Shown here in pieces: positions 53,443 to 64,000 of a stretch of DNA of 64,000 bases. A program made the position numbers and the translations under genes. The stretch is from Xylogone sp. PMI_703. Taxonomy: Eukaryota > Ascomycota > Leotiomycetes. How positions within the stretch are numbered: position 1 is the stretch's first letter; the number at the start of each line of letters is the position of its first letter. The DNA lies in NCBI GenBank assembly GCA_021399445.1, contig JAJTUQ010000005.1, positions 2,294,001-2,358,000 on the forward strand, written 5' to 3'. Below the pieces are notes generated by a model. It was not told where the DNA came from. It saw only the letters and a list, made by a program, of their open reading frames with translations, and did not search any database.

Positions 53443-54851
53443 CTATTCCACGGTAACATCCCGCTTGACAATGATATTCATTCCCTTTCCACCCATACCG
53501 TCCTCAATATGCTCATTCGCGCGCCGCTCACTCCCCCGGATCTCGTTCGTTAATCCGATCTCATCTTCGCTCTTATTATCTTTGCTATGCTGATCCTTAC
53601 TTCGGTCAGTAAGCGCATAGAAGTCGCCATTTTGGGACCGTAATCTCGAAGCACCTGTGCCATAGGCCGGCGCCGAGCTGGCGTTGAGGCTGCTACCGGG
53701 GAACCACGACGGTAGACATCTGCGCAGCAGCGGATAGAGGGTAGGCAAGCAGGCGCAGACGATGCCGATATTGGGCTCGACGGACGACCAGATGAAGGCC
53801 TGGGACATGCCCCAGGTTAAGTCGGCGGATGCAAACATCTTTGAGAGAACGACGAGGCGGATAACTCCGGCAATGCAGACGCTGTAGAGAACATCACAAG
53901 TATTAGTTGGAACTGGCAACTGGAAAATTGGGAATTGGAAGGATTGAGAATACATACAAGCCACCGAGAGCAAAGATACCCAGAACACTCAATCGTTTCG
54001 CGAGAGGCATCTGCAAGGACCAGACCATAGGGACGGGAGTCATGAGGATAAGAAAATCGGTAACCACACTTGCCCCGCCATTACCCAGAAAGAAAGCTTC
54101 AATATTGATGCATTTCCCCTTCACAGTCGGATTGGTGTATTGATCCCAGAAAAAGTGGTAAGGTCTGCATTGAACGATGGCTGTGACGAGAATGGCAATC
54201 CACCAGCCGATGACGAGGAAAAGCACAAGGTAAAGAAGTCGACGGAAGGCTCGAACGGGGAAGAGACGGTAGAAGTAGAAGATGATGGAGAGCTTGGTTA
54301 AAGGAATGACGGAGCCGTAGAGGTATTCGTACGCCCAGAGGATCTATTTGATTAGTTCCTATGTTTGATCATGTATGCTTCCCCGGTAGTGCGGGCCACT
54401 TCGAATGGAGACATTTTGCATCAGCTTACCTTGAGGACTTCAGCCAGTTTCACTGTCGGATTCCAGATATGTTTTCCGATTCCCTCATAGCAAGCTGGAA
54501 GATTTGTTCGTTAGTTCGCCATTTAACTCGGATGATATATATGTATATCTTAATTGTGCTGGGACGCTACCTAGAATGGTGAGGCAACCCGTGCCCAATG
54601 CAACCACCTACTCACAGCAACGAAACATCAGCACCAGTATCGCATCACGGTTGGTCACATCTGATTCAACGTACCAACGCCGCAATGATTAAATAGTCAT
54701 CGAGCTGTATATCCGCCTTCGCTGTATATTTCGACACTAGACGCAAGGCAACAGAGGCCGACGAAATGACCATCAAGGCAATAACGGGGCTAATGACCCT
54801 CCCTTTGATATCGGCATAGAGATCGATGCCGGGAGGCGGCCCTGCACTCAT
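53443..54851 (-). CDS. Rhodopsin-domain (PTH11-related) seven-helix membrane protein
   Basis: Five exons (54851-54675, 54607-54571, 54494-54430, 54343-53958, 53881-53443) join to 367 aa; one exon is only 37 bp. The helix order fits the fungal rhodopsin-like domain: ISPVIALMVISSASVALRLV, LDDYLIIAAL (the family's DD-Y motif), ACYEGIGKHIW, LSIIFYFYRLF, LFLVIGWWIAILVTAIVQC, then KCINIEAFFLGNGGASVVTD, LILMTPVPMVWSL, and a last helix pair IAGVIRLVVL / WSSVEPNIGIVCACLPTLYP. A hydrophilic C-terminal tail follows. Relatives such as Pth11 lack a retinal-binding Lys and act as putative receptors or sensors; no CFEM domain is present here. All splice phases agree. Confidence 0.9.
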
Positions 54852-57381
54852 GATTCTAGAGAGAGCGAGACCCAAAAGCCCGAATCAAAGGAATGTAAAT
54901 GTTTGGAAAAGAGTAGGAAGGGAAAAAAGAGAAAGGCTCCGTTGTGTAACTACATGCAAATACAAGGTCTAAGCCTCCCCGATGGAATCTCGAAAATACA
55001 GCCGTGGTAGTAATATGTGGAACTCTCTTTTTATCAGCCGTGCTGCTGCTCTGGTGGATATATTATCGTCTTTGGCAATCTCGTCCCACTTGCCATTTCA
55101 GGGTGCAAGGGGCGAATAGACTTCGACAAGGGGCAAGAAAAGAAAAAACTTAGGATTGATTCCTAAGAGAAGCACAAAAGGGGAACTATCAATCTCTTTT
55201 GGTTTCTGCAGACTGCAGTGGCAAGCATAGTGTGCACGTCAGGCAACATAGGCATGTCAATTAGGGCCCTGCTTCTGCCGGGACCTCGCTCGGGGCTCTC
55301 GATAAGGGAGAAAGAGCGAGGGAGCCAAGTTTGTGGTATATTACCGTACTCTGTAGCGAAAAGAGACTGCAACGCAGCTTGGAACTTTGCTGATCTTCAT
55401 TATTTTGGGTGCTAGCACGGTAGTTGACCATGCCCCCCGTAAGCAGAGGGCGCTGGTGTGCCAAAGTGCTGTTGTGTCAGGATTCTGCATTGTTCGCGCA
55501 TAGCGGATGGGGATTCCCTTCCACCTGGGCTTCGGAAAATCGCCTATTCTGTGCTGTGAGAGTCTCGGCTCTTTCTTAGCTTCAGGGGAAGGACCAGATG
55601 GAGAGAGAAACAGCATAAGTTGCGAGCAAGACTAGCTCAATTGGTTTCGACCCGGCCAGTGCTGCTGTTGCATTGGTAGAAACTAGTGTACTTGTAGAAA
55701 AAGAAAGCAAATCTGGAAGTCGATGAGGGGTGAGGGGATCAGGATTGTATGAATATGGCCCAAATCTTCGCTGGGCCCGGTGTTTTGCCATCATCGGTAG
55801 GAATGCATTCCGCGGACTCCATATCGCAGTAGTGTCTCCCGCTACTTCGTGCTACTGCACTTACATACCCATCCTGCTTCGTGCCGATGGACCAGTTGGT
55901 GCTAGAAGGACCTAATGGTACTGCATCTGATTACAGTAGTGGACGGTGCTAATAAACGTGCCAATCGACCCGGTGAGAACCCTCGAACCGTCCTCAGAAA
56001 CGGGAGTCTACCACCAACCTTAACTGTACAGTACTGCATGTAGGGTGGTGACACGACCCCGAGCTATGAGATTCTGGCCTCTGGAAACAGCAAATGGCAA
56101 GACTAGCAAGCTAACTCTGAACAATGCTCCTTTCAAACAGCACCATCCCGATTGTTCCACGATAGGCAATTGCTCAACTCCCCTGGGTGCACGGAGCATG
56201 CTTGCAAAGCAGCACGGCATTTGGCGATCGCGTAGGTCGCGTACGGTTGCGTAGGACCGTTACGACAACTTGATTCTATCTGGTACAGTATTACCCTATG
56301 CTAGGATCTCGATTCCCGATTTACCCTAAGCCGAGAGGATTGATGATCTGGACCTCTTCGCTTCTTGGACCTTGGACGGGCCGGAAATCGCCCTCGGCTG
56401 AGTGAGAGGGGCGATTGCTGAAAGTACTGTGTATTACTGGTCCACCACATGGTACCGTATACTTTAGTATTGTTGAAAGGGAAGAACCGTTCCTCTCTCG
56501 AGTTTACTTTCAGGGCTAACATGGGCCTGAGACAAGCCAGAGGAGAAGATCGCTGCCGCCTTCGGGAGGCTGGATCGGGGGGCCCGTCACCCTGGAATCT
56601 GGGATTCAACTCTCCAACACTTACTGTCGTATTAGCTCGCATGGCTGCCGCTGTCAAGATGCAGACGGGTGACCGTGGCTTGATCCACTTGGGCCGATGG
56701 TGGATGTCACTATTGTACCAAAGTAAGTAGCTAAGCCAAGCAGTCCAAGTCGTCCACACCACTCCGAGCTGTAGCTCTCACCAGGAGGCTCTAACGGCAC
56801 CCGCAGCGGTCCTGTCAGCACCAAGTGGAGGACAGGCGATCCCCCTCAGGGCAAGAGATCGACGACGGGTTGAATCGAGATGTAACCTTGGCTGATTCTC
56901 ACGTTCCTCCAGTACCGGTACTGTAACCCAGAAGAGTACTGTTCAGTACCATTTCACAGGAATCACCAGTGCTTATCATGATCGTGTCCGAGGATGATGA
57001 GATCGACGTTGCAATTGCTGCTCTGCACGTATGCACTGCTCGCAAATTTACGGACACTCGAGATACACAGACACATGCGACAGACTTTGCGGAGTTGCTG
57101 ACCAAGGAGAGTTACAGTGATGTGGTGAGAAGAGGAATTATCATGCCTTGCAACGGCAAAAAGGAAGGAGAACAGAGAAAACAGCAGAGTTTATCATCAA
57201 GGCACGCTAGTCCTAATTGTGTAAAATACAATCACGTGATTCGCACCGAGTCGTGGGTTTCGCTACTGAGAGATTCAGCGCCTCCCATTGGCCGCTTTGA
57301 CCGCGCACCAATCGTACGCCATTGCCAACATCTCCCGCGTCCACAATCCACAATCCACTTCCAAGCCTCCACTTCCTCCCT
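54852..57381. other. Long intergenic region
   Basis: 2.5 kb with many short overlapping frames on both strands and none with a family signature. Between 55900 and 57000 the words GTACTG, CAGTAC and TACTGT recur often (about ten times), including the palindromic CAGTACCGGTACTG at about 56913. Otherwise I see nothing. Confidence 0.4.
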
Positions 57382-58272
57382 TCACGCAACGACCTCACCA
57401 ACCGCCCCCCGGATCACTTCCACTACCTTACTTGGCATGCTCAGCATGGGTGAATGGCTCGCGCTGCAGACGTGAGAGACCACGTTGGGTCCGCCAATCC
57501 CCGCCATCGCTTGCTGCGCGAAGAACGGGATGGCATTGTCTTGCTCGCAGAGTAGGTATGCGACAGGCGAGTCCTGGTACGCAGGGTAGGTCAACGGTGT
57601 ATAGAACGATGGTTTTGCCTGGTACTGCAGCTTCTCACTGTACTCTTTCTTATGCTCATCCGACAGGTCGTTGTAGAAGATCTGGTCGGGTATTGTGACG
57701 GTCATCTTGTTATCCTACATGCCAAGTTCACATTAGCCTTTGGCCTCAACACAACCGCCCCCAAAAGCTCTCCGAGCCGTTTCATGCACGGAGGAGAAAG
57801 AGGAAGTGATCGGGAACAGAACGGCAACTCCCGACATCTGGTTTAGACTTACTTCAAACAATAACCATGGGGGCATATCCCCCAGAAACGACGCCAATGT
57901 CGCCCCCGGTGGCAGTAAGAACGCCGTGATATAGACCAGGGAGACGATCCCCCCGGCTTTCTGCTCCGCCTGCCGGTCTTTCTTCAATAGCCCCTTGGCA
58001 CTCTCAGTCCCAGGGATCCCACCGTACGAGTGCATCACCAACACCACCTCTTTGCCTGCCGCAACCAACTTCTCGGTGGTCTTTCGGATGTGCGCTGCAT
58101 CATCCGCCACGGTGGTGGTAGGCTCGCCCCCAGATGATAGCAGCTCGATGGTCTGGATAGGGTATTGATGTTGTTTGAGTTCGAATATGACACTGTCCCA
58201 GCAGTTGGCACGGTGCCAGGCGCCGTGGATGAATAAAACGGTGGGTTTCTCGACTGGACCAAGGGAACCCAT
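57382..58272 (-). CDS. Alpha/beta hydrolase
   Basis: Exons 58272-57853 and 57714-57382 give 250 aa, typical of small alpha/beta-hydrolase_6 proteins. FIHGAWHRANCWDSV is the HG oxyanion region, VLVMHSYGGIPG holds the nucleophile (S in H-S-Y-G-G), LLCEQDNAIPF the Asp, and CSASHSPMLSMP the His, so the catalytic triad is complete. The family includes esterases, lactonases and salicylate/jasmonate esterase-like proteins. The second exon ends with a plausible stop. Cytosolic by lack of a signal. The phase-0 intron of 138 bp (GTAAGT..ATGTAG) is longer than most here. Confidence 0.88.
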
Positions 58273-60121
58273 CTTTGTGGCTTCTTTTCTCCGAAAAAAA
58301 AAAAGGTTAAATTAGATTAGAAATATGGAGTGTAGCGTAAAGTCACGTAATATGGCTGTGAGAAGGGTCGATTCCTGATCAACTACGGTCTCTTGAGAGA
58401 GGGGAATTGGAGCTGCGAAGGTCAGGGTACTTCTTATACTGAGGAGTTTCTCGAAACCCGTGTTGTCAAGGGAAGTTGGAAACTCTGTTCGTCCACCCTT
58501 GTCTTGTCAAAATGCGCCATTATCTCTCCTTTTTTTGCCCCAATGGCTGGATTATGCTACGGTATGGATTGGCCAGGTGGAGAATTCAGGGGTACTCAAC
58601 TTCCCATGCTACAACAATACCCTACCACAGAAGCTAGTGTCTCGACAGGTAGATGTTCATCCCCTCTTTCGCCCCCCATTAACATAAGCACATATTGCAT
58701 GCTGCATACGGACATATTGCGGCTAGCATGCTTGATGCAGGTACAACGCGGTGAGACGCAAAGAACAAAGGCCCATTATTCCCTCTTGCGTTATGTCACC
58801 ACTGGGGGAGTCCCGTTCTTATGCGGCTGCTACCAACGGCAATTAGACCCCTGAGAACCACAGTATGCCTGTTGGATCCCTCCTGAAATCAAAAGTATAT
58901 CCAGCATCTTGATTGGTAAGGAGATTCCGCCTCCTAATCACTCAGAACCCTCGGGCCGCCCTGCGGTGAATATCCTCCGCACGGAATACTGTAGCTACGG
59001 AGATTCCGGCCGTTGGTGTTGTGATTATTAGATGTACAGTAAGTAGTAAGTTCTTATGTTAGAACCTTACCAACCACGCGGAAGATTGACGATCATCAGT
59101 CTTACTGTGATTAACATTTATTCATCAAAAAGAGATATTTCAATTTCGCGTATCTAAAGACACCAAAAGCAATTCTTTCCGGCTCAATATTTACTTTTTC
59201 AGCCCTTTTTTCTTCAAGTACTGTAGTGTAACGTTACGCAGAACACGTTCGCATCATTGAAGAAATAAGTAATGTGAATTCACAAAAAAGTAACAATGAA
59301 ACGGAAAGATGGCCCTCGCTCATGACTGTGTCAGCCCCGTCATCAACGATGATCTCGGGATTTCGGAATTTGAGAAAATTCGAAAGGAAAAATTAATCAA
59401 AGGTGGCTCATCTGGTCTGCTACATCGAGATTGGGACACATCTTCGAGTGCATGAAATCTTCTTCCCAATTCTCAGGAGAGCAGAGTAGCCATATCATTT
59501 CTGATTCACCACTTGCCAGGTAGATGGATTTGGAGTCCCCGTGAAACTGGCGGAAACGACGGGGACCAGGTTTGAAATAGAGTTATTACTAGCCTCTTCA
59601 TTTACATAATCTCTTCATAGTCTCCAAAAAAGTTTAAAAAATTGAGACCAAAGAGAAGAAAAGCGAGACGAGACAAAAATGGTCTCATATATTGCTACAA
59701 CATGCAGTAAAAGTCTATACCTTTACATTTTATATTTGATTTAGAGCTGATATAACTACTAAAAGCTGATCTATTAAAATTTCATCATCGAATTATTGCG
59801 TAGGAATTTTTAATTGCGATGCCACGTCCGGAGATTATAGCAAGAATACTTTGCTATACATGTTGGATTTTATTTCCCCTCCAAGTGTGTAATTGCCGTC
59901 TAGGCCTCGGATTTCCGGGTAATGCCAGGGGACTATTTCCGGTCGGGGAAAGCCTCTTAAGTCGTGGAGATTCAATGTTCCCCGAGATGCTTTGGTGGGG
60001 GCGGGGCCATGAGTGTATTGTAACTGCACCAACCACCTAGATGGAACCGGGTACTGTAATTGTGAATGTTGTAACGATCTTGATTTTAGTTATTTTGCTA
60101 TAATAAGCTTCAGACTCCACT
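58273..60121. other. Intergenic between divergent hydrolase and alcohol dehydrogenase
   Basis: About 1.85 kb with short frames only (for example 58393-58854), none with a signature. A run of A (about 11) lies 20 bp upstream of the hydrolase start. Probably both promoters plus spacer. Confidence 0.45.
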
Positions 60122-61801
60122 ATGGCCACTGCTATTCCTCAAACACAGCTCGCCGGCTGGGTCAACGCTTCAGGACCCTCGGCCCAAGTGATATTAAGGA
60201 AGGATGTCCCGGTCCAACAACCTGTTGAGGGCGAGGTTCTAATAAAGCTGGAATGTACCGGTGTCTGGTGCGTTGAACGAAATAACATCATGATTTATAG
60301 AGTATAAATCCTAAGCATATACCGTTCTCATAGCTATTCCGATGTGGCACGCATATTCGGCGAGAAACCATTGCTTACGAATATCGCCGGCCATGAAGGT
60401 GTCGGCCGTGTAATTAAAGGTATGTATCAGAGGTATGTGGCACTATATATTCTGATTCCTACCATAATGTAGTTGGAAATGATGTTTCCGAGAGCTTGAT
60501 AGGTCAGAGAGTAGGCGTTGGGTGAGTAAATCGAAAATCAATTCCAACCTTGCAGTGTCAACTACTTGTCTACGATAGATATTAAAGAGTGATATACCAG
60601 ATGGATCCATAATGTATGCGGAGTATGTGAGATATGCGAAGAGGATTACACGGCCTGCCCCAAACAGGACAATTCAGGACGAGTGAGTGGCGATGACTCC
60701 TTTCTGGCACGATAACTAAGTATTTATAAACAAGTCTGTCCCTGGAACTTTTCAACGTATGTCATACATTATTTATTGAAGTATTCAAAACGTTCTAGCA
60801 CTGATTGACCTAGAATATGTTATTGCAAAGGAAAAATTTGTTGTACATATACCTCAAACGTTATCTTCCGAGTCTGCAGCACCGCTACTTTGTGGTAGAT
60901 ATAAACAATGTGAACTTGATGACTAGACATTTCACTGCTAATGGCTATTAGCTGGGATTACTATGTTTTCTGCTATTGGAAAAGCCAATCTTAAACCTGG
61001 TCAATGGGTTGTTATCCTTGGTGCCGGCGGCGGACTAGGTCATCTGTATGCATTGATATCAGCTGGATTGAAAAATACTGAAATATCTGTTTAGGGGAAT
61101 CCAAATCTGCAAAAGGAGAGGGTACAATGTTATTGCGGTGGATTCGTAAGTCTTTATCATGAGGTCTAGCACCACGATATTTCTGAACGCTTGCTTACCG
61201 GTTTTATCTTCATCTTTAGTGGTTCAGAGAAAAGAGAGCTATGTATGCGACTAGGTGCGAGCAAGTTCCTAGATTTTAAAGAGAAAGATGTATGAGTCAC
61301 CAGTCGGATATACAGTGCCCACTGATGATGTTAATATGCATTTGAATAGGTAGAAGCAGGCGTTAAAGCATTGACCGGAGGATATGGCAGCCATGCTGTG
61401 ATCTGTACAGCTGGTTCCATTAATGCTTACGAACAGGCGTTTAAGTTGGTCCGAAACCTTGGAACGCTCATTTGCATTGGGCTTACGACATCCACACTCC
61501 CTGTTTCGCCATTCGAGGTTGCCGTGCGCGGTTCGTACTCTCTTCTCATTCTAACTGTCTCAAAATTCTGTAAAAAGAGACCAATTCCCATCGGCAGTAC
61601 TAATTCGGATATTTAGGGCTGCGAGTAATTGGCTCCTCTGTCGGGAGACTGTCAGAAATGACGGAATTAATGAATATGGCTGTCGCGGGAGACGTGGCAC
61701 CTGATATTGAGGTCTTCGAGTTTGACAAACTCGATGAGATCGTCCACAAGCTTGCTAAGAATCAATTTAGCGGTAGGGTCGTAGTTAGGATCCCCCAGTA
61801 A
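60122..61801 (+). CDS. Zinc-dependent alcohol dehydrogenase
   Basis: Eleven exons (60122-60267, 60334-60419, 60473-60521, 60601-60682, 60735-60756, 60814-60894, 60952-61045, 61095-61145, 61220-61289, 61350-61530, 61617-61801) join to 348 aa with every phase in agreement. The catalytic zinc ligands are Cys49 in GVCYSDV, His69 in AGHEGVG and the Cys in PLLCAGIT. A structural zinc lobe has four Cys (CGVCEICEEDYTAC, last spacing one shorter than yeast Adh1). The cofactor site is VILGAGGGLGHLGIQ. The layout is that of yeast-type, tetrameric NAD-dependent ADH (about 348-350 aa), oxidising primary alcohols. Eleven exons, one of only 22 bp, is extreme intron density for this family in fungi. Confidence 0.93.
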
Positions 61802-62089
61802 TGAAACAGAGGCACAGATGGCAGCAGAGCTTATGAATTCGCCCATATATCACTAACAATCTCTTACAAATATACAAGTCTTGTGACTCGGTATTTGACC
61901 TACGGTTGACCGAATCACCACTAGCTCGGAAACTATGATCACCACTACACGTGTTGCTGTTTACTTGTGTGGCCAAAGATAGACATCCAGACTGAAAGGT
62001 TATTCTAGTGAATATTGTTTCATCTATGAAGCAAAATCTTTGAAGCGAATCTTGATGCCTGTAAATACTCAATAGTACTATTTCCACCT
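61802..62089. other. Short intergenic between convergent genes
   Basis: 288 bp separating the alcohol dehydrogenase stop and the MFS gene stop. No coding signal. Confidence 0.5.
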
Positions 62090-63733
62090 TTATTGTCGAT
62101 CACGGTAATGAATGGCTATAGTTGGGATAACTCCAAATAAAACAATGAGACCACATAGTAAACCAGATCCACCTACCAAACCTAGATTATCATACATCTT
62201 GGGAAAGTAGAACGGTCCAATCTAAGTGCGGTGAGCTAGGGTTTAATTGATGATTATAACCTTTCAACTTACAAATGCCCAAGTTTGCCTAACCACGTTG
62301 ACAAATACACCAACATCAGCAGATCTTTCTCGATAATTGTCTACTGCAAACGTAATCATTGTAGTTGTTATAACCTGACTTCCAAAGTTGGATATCGCGG
62401 CTCCAATAAGTGGCGTCACATTCCACTTCATCTTCAGTGAGTCAGTATCGAGACGCTATTATCGACTGATGGTATTCAACACTTACCGGCTCTGCTTTGT
62501 TTAGTTGAACACCCCAAACTATAATCCCAACTATGGCTGTCAAAAATCCAAAATATGCAATCCATAGACGATGTGCCGGATGCCTGTGACCAATACGCCT
62601 AGAATACCTATTGAGGAACATGTCCGATAGCGGTCCACTAAGTTGTTCTCCAAGCCCTGAGCCTATAATAACTGAAATGTACTGGAGACCAATCTGCTGA
62701 GCATTGAAGTGGAACCTCTCCCCGAATTGCTGAGGCAACTCCACAGTGATTGCAGTGTTTGCGTAAGTAAACACAAGGGCGAATGCAATGGCAGGTATCA
62801 TTACCCTGGAACATTTGGCAAAGTCAAGTGGACGGACAAAGTCTCGAATAGTTAGAGGAGTAAGATCTAAGCGGTGGAAGTGCAGGCGATTACGACTTGG
62901 AGGGCGCCAGTTCTCATTACCAGATCGATCGTAGAGTGTCTCTGCATTGAACGCCAGATACCCAAGAAATTCGCAGAAGTTTATACATGCGAGAATCCAA
63001 AATATCCATCTAACACCCAGTTGTTGTGTCACAAATCCAAACACGAGCGGCCCCCCCGGAATTCCAATGGTTACCATCAAAGTCCACCAACCCATCTTCT
63101 GGGCACGCTCATGACTGAAGAACAATTCTGTCACAACAGCACTTCCAAATCCTAATGGAGAGCATCCAGCAATAGATAAAAGGATCCTGGTAACCATTTG
63201 TGATCCGTACGACTTGCAGAATCCTCCCGCAATGTTCATAATACAGCTTATAAACGTTGAGATCAAGAAGATTGGGCGACGACCGAAACGTTTAGATAAC
63301 GGATTCCACATGAATGGGGAAAGCCCTAGAAATAGGATCTGAGGGCGGTTTAGCATTTACATATCAATGGGTAAAGTTGAAACGGAGCCTGTATAATTAC
63401 CTGAACGGAGCATAAATAAGAGGCAGTGCTGATCGAGACGCCGTAGAGTTCAGCAAAGTTTTCGAAACCTGGGATTACTGCTGCGGAGGAAAATGTACTC
63501 ATCGCGGCATGGATAACCATCATAAACATTTGGAGATTCTTCTTCCATACTGGCCAGTTCAAAGGGTCATCTGGCGATTCTGACGGAAGAGGATCGAGAT
63601 CTAAGGTTCCATGCCTCTGTAGTAGATACCGCTCGTGATCGGGATGAAGACCACATGCTTGCTTCTCAAGTGCTTCTTCCGTGTGAGTTACCTGAACGCT
63701 TTTATCGGATTCTATATCTGTCGGAGGTGCCAT
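62090..63733 (-). CDS. MFS transporter, DHA1 multidrug-type
   Basis: Exons 63733-63401, 63338-62487, 62431-62273 and 62221-62090 give 491 aa with 12 predicted helices. The N-terminal cytoplasmic part contains DDPLNWPVWKKN, the D-P-x-N-W-P/S motif that opens fungal DHA1 drug:H+ antiporters. PLSKRFGRRPIFLIS matches the loop 2-3 signature (G/K-R-F-G-R-R-P), and GIPGGPLVFGFV sits in the motif-C region of antiporters (G-x8-G-P-x-x-G). The C-terminal half has SGLLCGLIVLFGVI and ends HYRDRQ. The cargo is unknown; export of a metabolite or xenobiotic at the plasma membrane is the family role. It is convergent with the alcohol dehydrogenase. Confidence 0.92.
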
Positions 63734-63971
63734 TTTGGCCTGGAGAGGCCTACGTTTGAAGCAAGACCTGAGAGCCAAGAATTGGCAAAGGAGAGCGGCA
63801 TCAATCTTACAACATTTTATTTTCCTCCCAGTGTGCAATTCCAGAGCGATATATAGACCGCTACCCCCTGCTCTTAGCAATTATTTATCCAACATCTCGG
63901 TACAACCTCTCGGGTTGGTTTCCGGCGCAAGAAGAGTCGCTTTCGGCTCCACCTCCGCACCTACGTCTGCC
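63734..63971. promoter_or_regulatory. Upstream region of the DHA1 transporter
   Basis: 238 bp before the transporter ATG, with a TATA-like element (TATATAG) at about 63850. If the ATG at 63972 is real, this is a bidirectional promoter. Confidence 0.35.
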
Positions 63972-64000
63972 ATGGAAAATATATCTCAAAATGAATACTT
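63972..64000 (+). CDS. Possible start of another gene, cut by window edge
   Basis: ATG in a good context (TGCCATGG) opens MENISQNEY and runs to the window end. Only nine codons are visible, so this is a suggestion, not a call. Confidence 0.2.

Noticed and set aside
55000..57380. Several 60-150-codon frames on both strands near 55-57 kb
   Set aside because: GC-richer spacer makes chance frames common; none shows a domain, start context or plausible splice structure.
1..64000. CRISPR arrays, rRNA or tRNA genes
   Set aside because: No regularly spaced direct repeats, no rRNA-like segments and no tRNA cloverleaf found by eye; CRISPR is not expected in a fungal chromosome. A tRNA scan would settle the tRNA question.

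Overview
The window is nuclear DNA of a filamentous ascomycete (Pezizomycotina). The genes carry many 45-90 bp GT..AG introns. The families are typical of that group: Zn2Cys6 regulators with a fungal middle-homology domain, an AflR-type regulator, a HET-domain gene, TRI12-like and DHA1-type MFS transporters, and a rhodopsin-domain seven-helix membrane protein. There are C-to-T transition scars of the kind left by repeat-induced point mutation (RIP), together with Fot1/pogo and Ty1/copia elements. A Leotiomycete-like relative is possible but I cannot prove it from this sequence. Exon structures are my own readings, checked for frame and splice sites; uncertain junctions are flagged.

Layout. 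1-3 kb: the start of a medium-chain dehydrogenase/reductase (leftward, cut by the window edge) and an aldehyde dehydrogenase. 4-12.1 kb: a nested transposon block. An old, RIP-degraded Fot1/pogo-type element (146-bp terminal inverted repeats, TA target duplication) has been split by a young, intact Ty1/copia retrotransposon with two identical 230-bp LTRs and one 1592-codon gag-pol frame. 12.4-18.7 kb: a Zn2Cys6 regulator, an AflR-like regulator and a divergently transcribed short-chain dehydrogenase. 19.6-24 kb: a single-pass surface protein, then gene relics. 24.5-32.5 kb: a SnoaL/NTF2-like protein, an FAD monooxygenase, a TesB-like acyl-CoA thioesterase and a third regulator-like protein. 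34.6-40.7 kb: a small AP-1-like bZIP gene, a fragment of DAHP synthase, a HET gene with one in-frame stop, and an F-box-like protein. 41-50 kb: a TRI12-like transporter, an NADH pyrophosphatase and an NAD-dependent formate dehydrogenase. 50.6-54.9 kb: a PD-(D/E)XK-like protein with a very acidic tail and a rhodopsin-domain membrane protein. 57.4-63.7 kb: an alpha/beta hydrolase, a zinc alcohol dehydrogenase with 11 exons and an MFS transporter.

How the genes may work together. The 12-35 kb stretch is rich in regulators (four) and tailoring-type enzymes (dehydrogenases, FAD monooxygenase, SnoaL-like, thioesterase) with exporters nearby. That looks like a secondary-metabolite neighbourhood, but no polyketide synthase, NRPS, terpene cyclase or prenyltransferase backbone lies in the window. 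The backbone could be outside it, or the locus may be an eroded or dispersed cluster. The transposons, the relic genes and the broken DAHP synthase and HET genes fit a fast-changing accessory region. The right half (formate dehydrogenase, NADH pyrophosphatase) looks more like ordinary metabolism.
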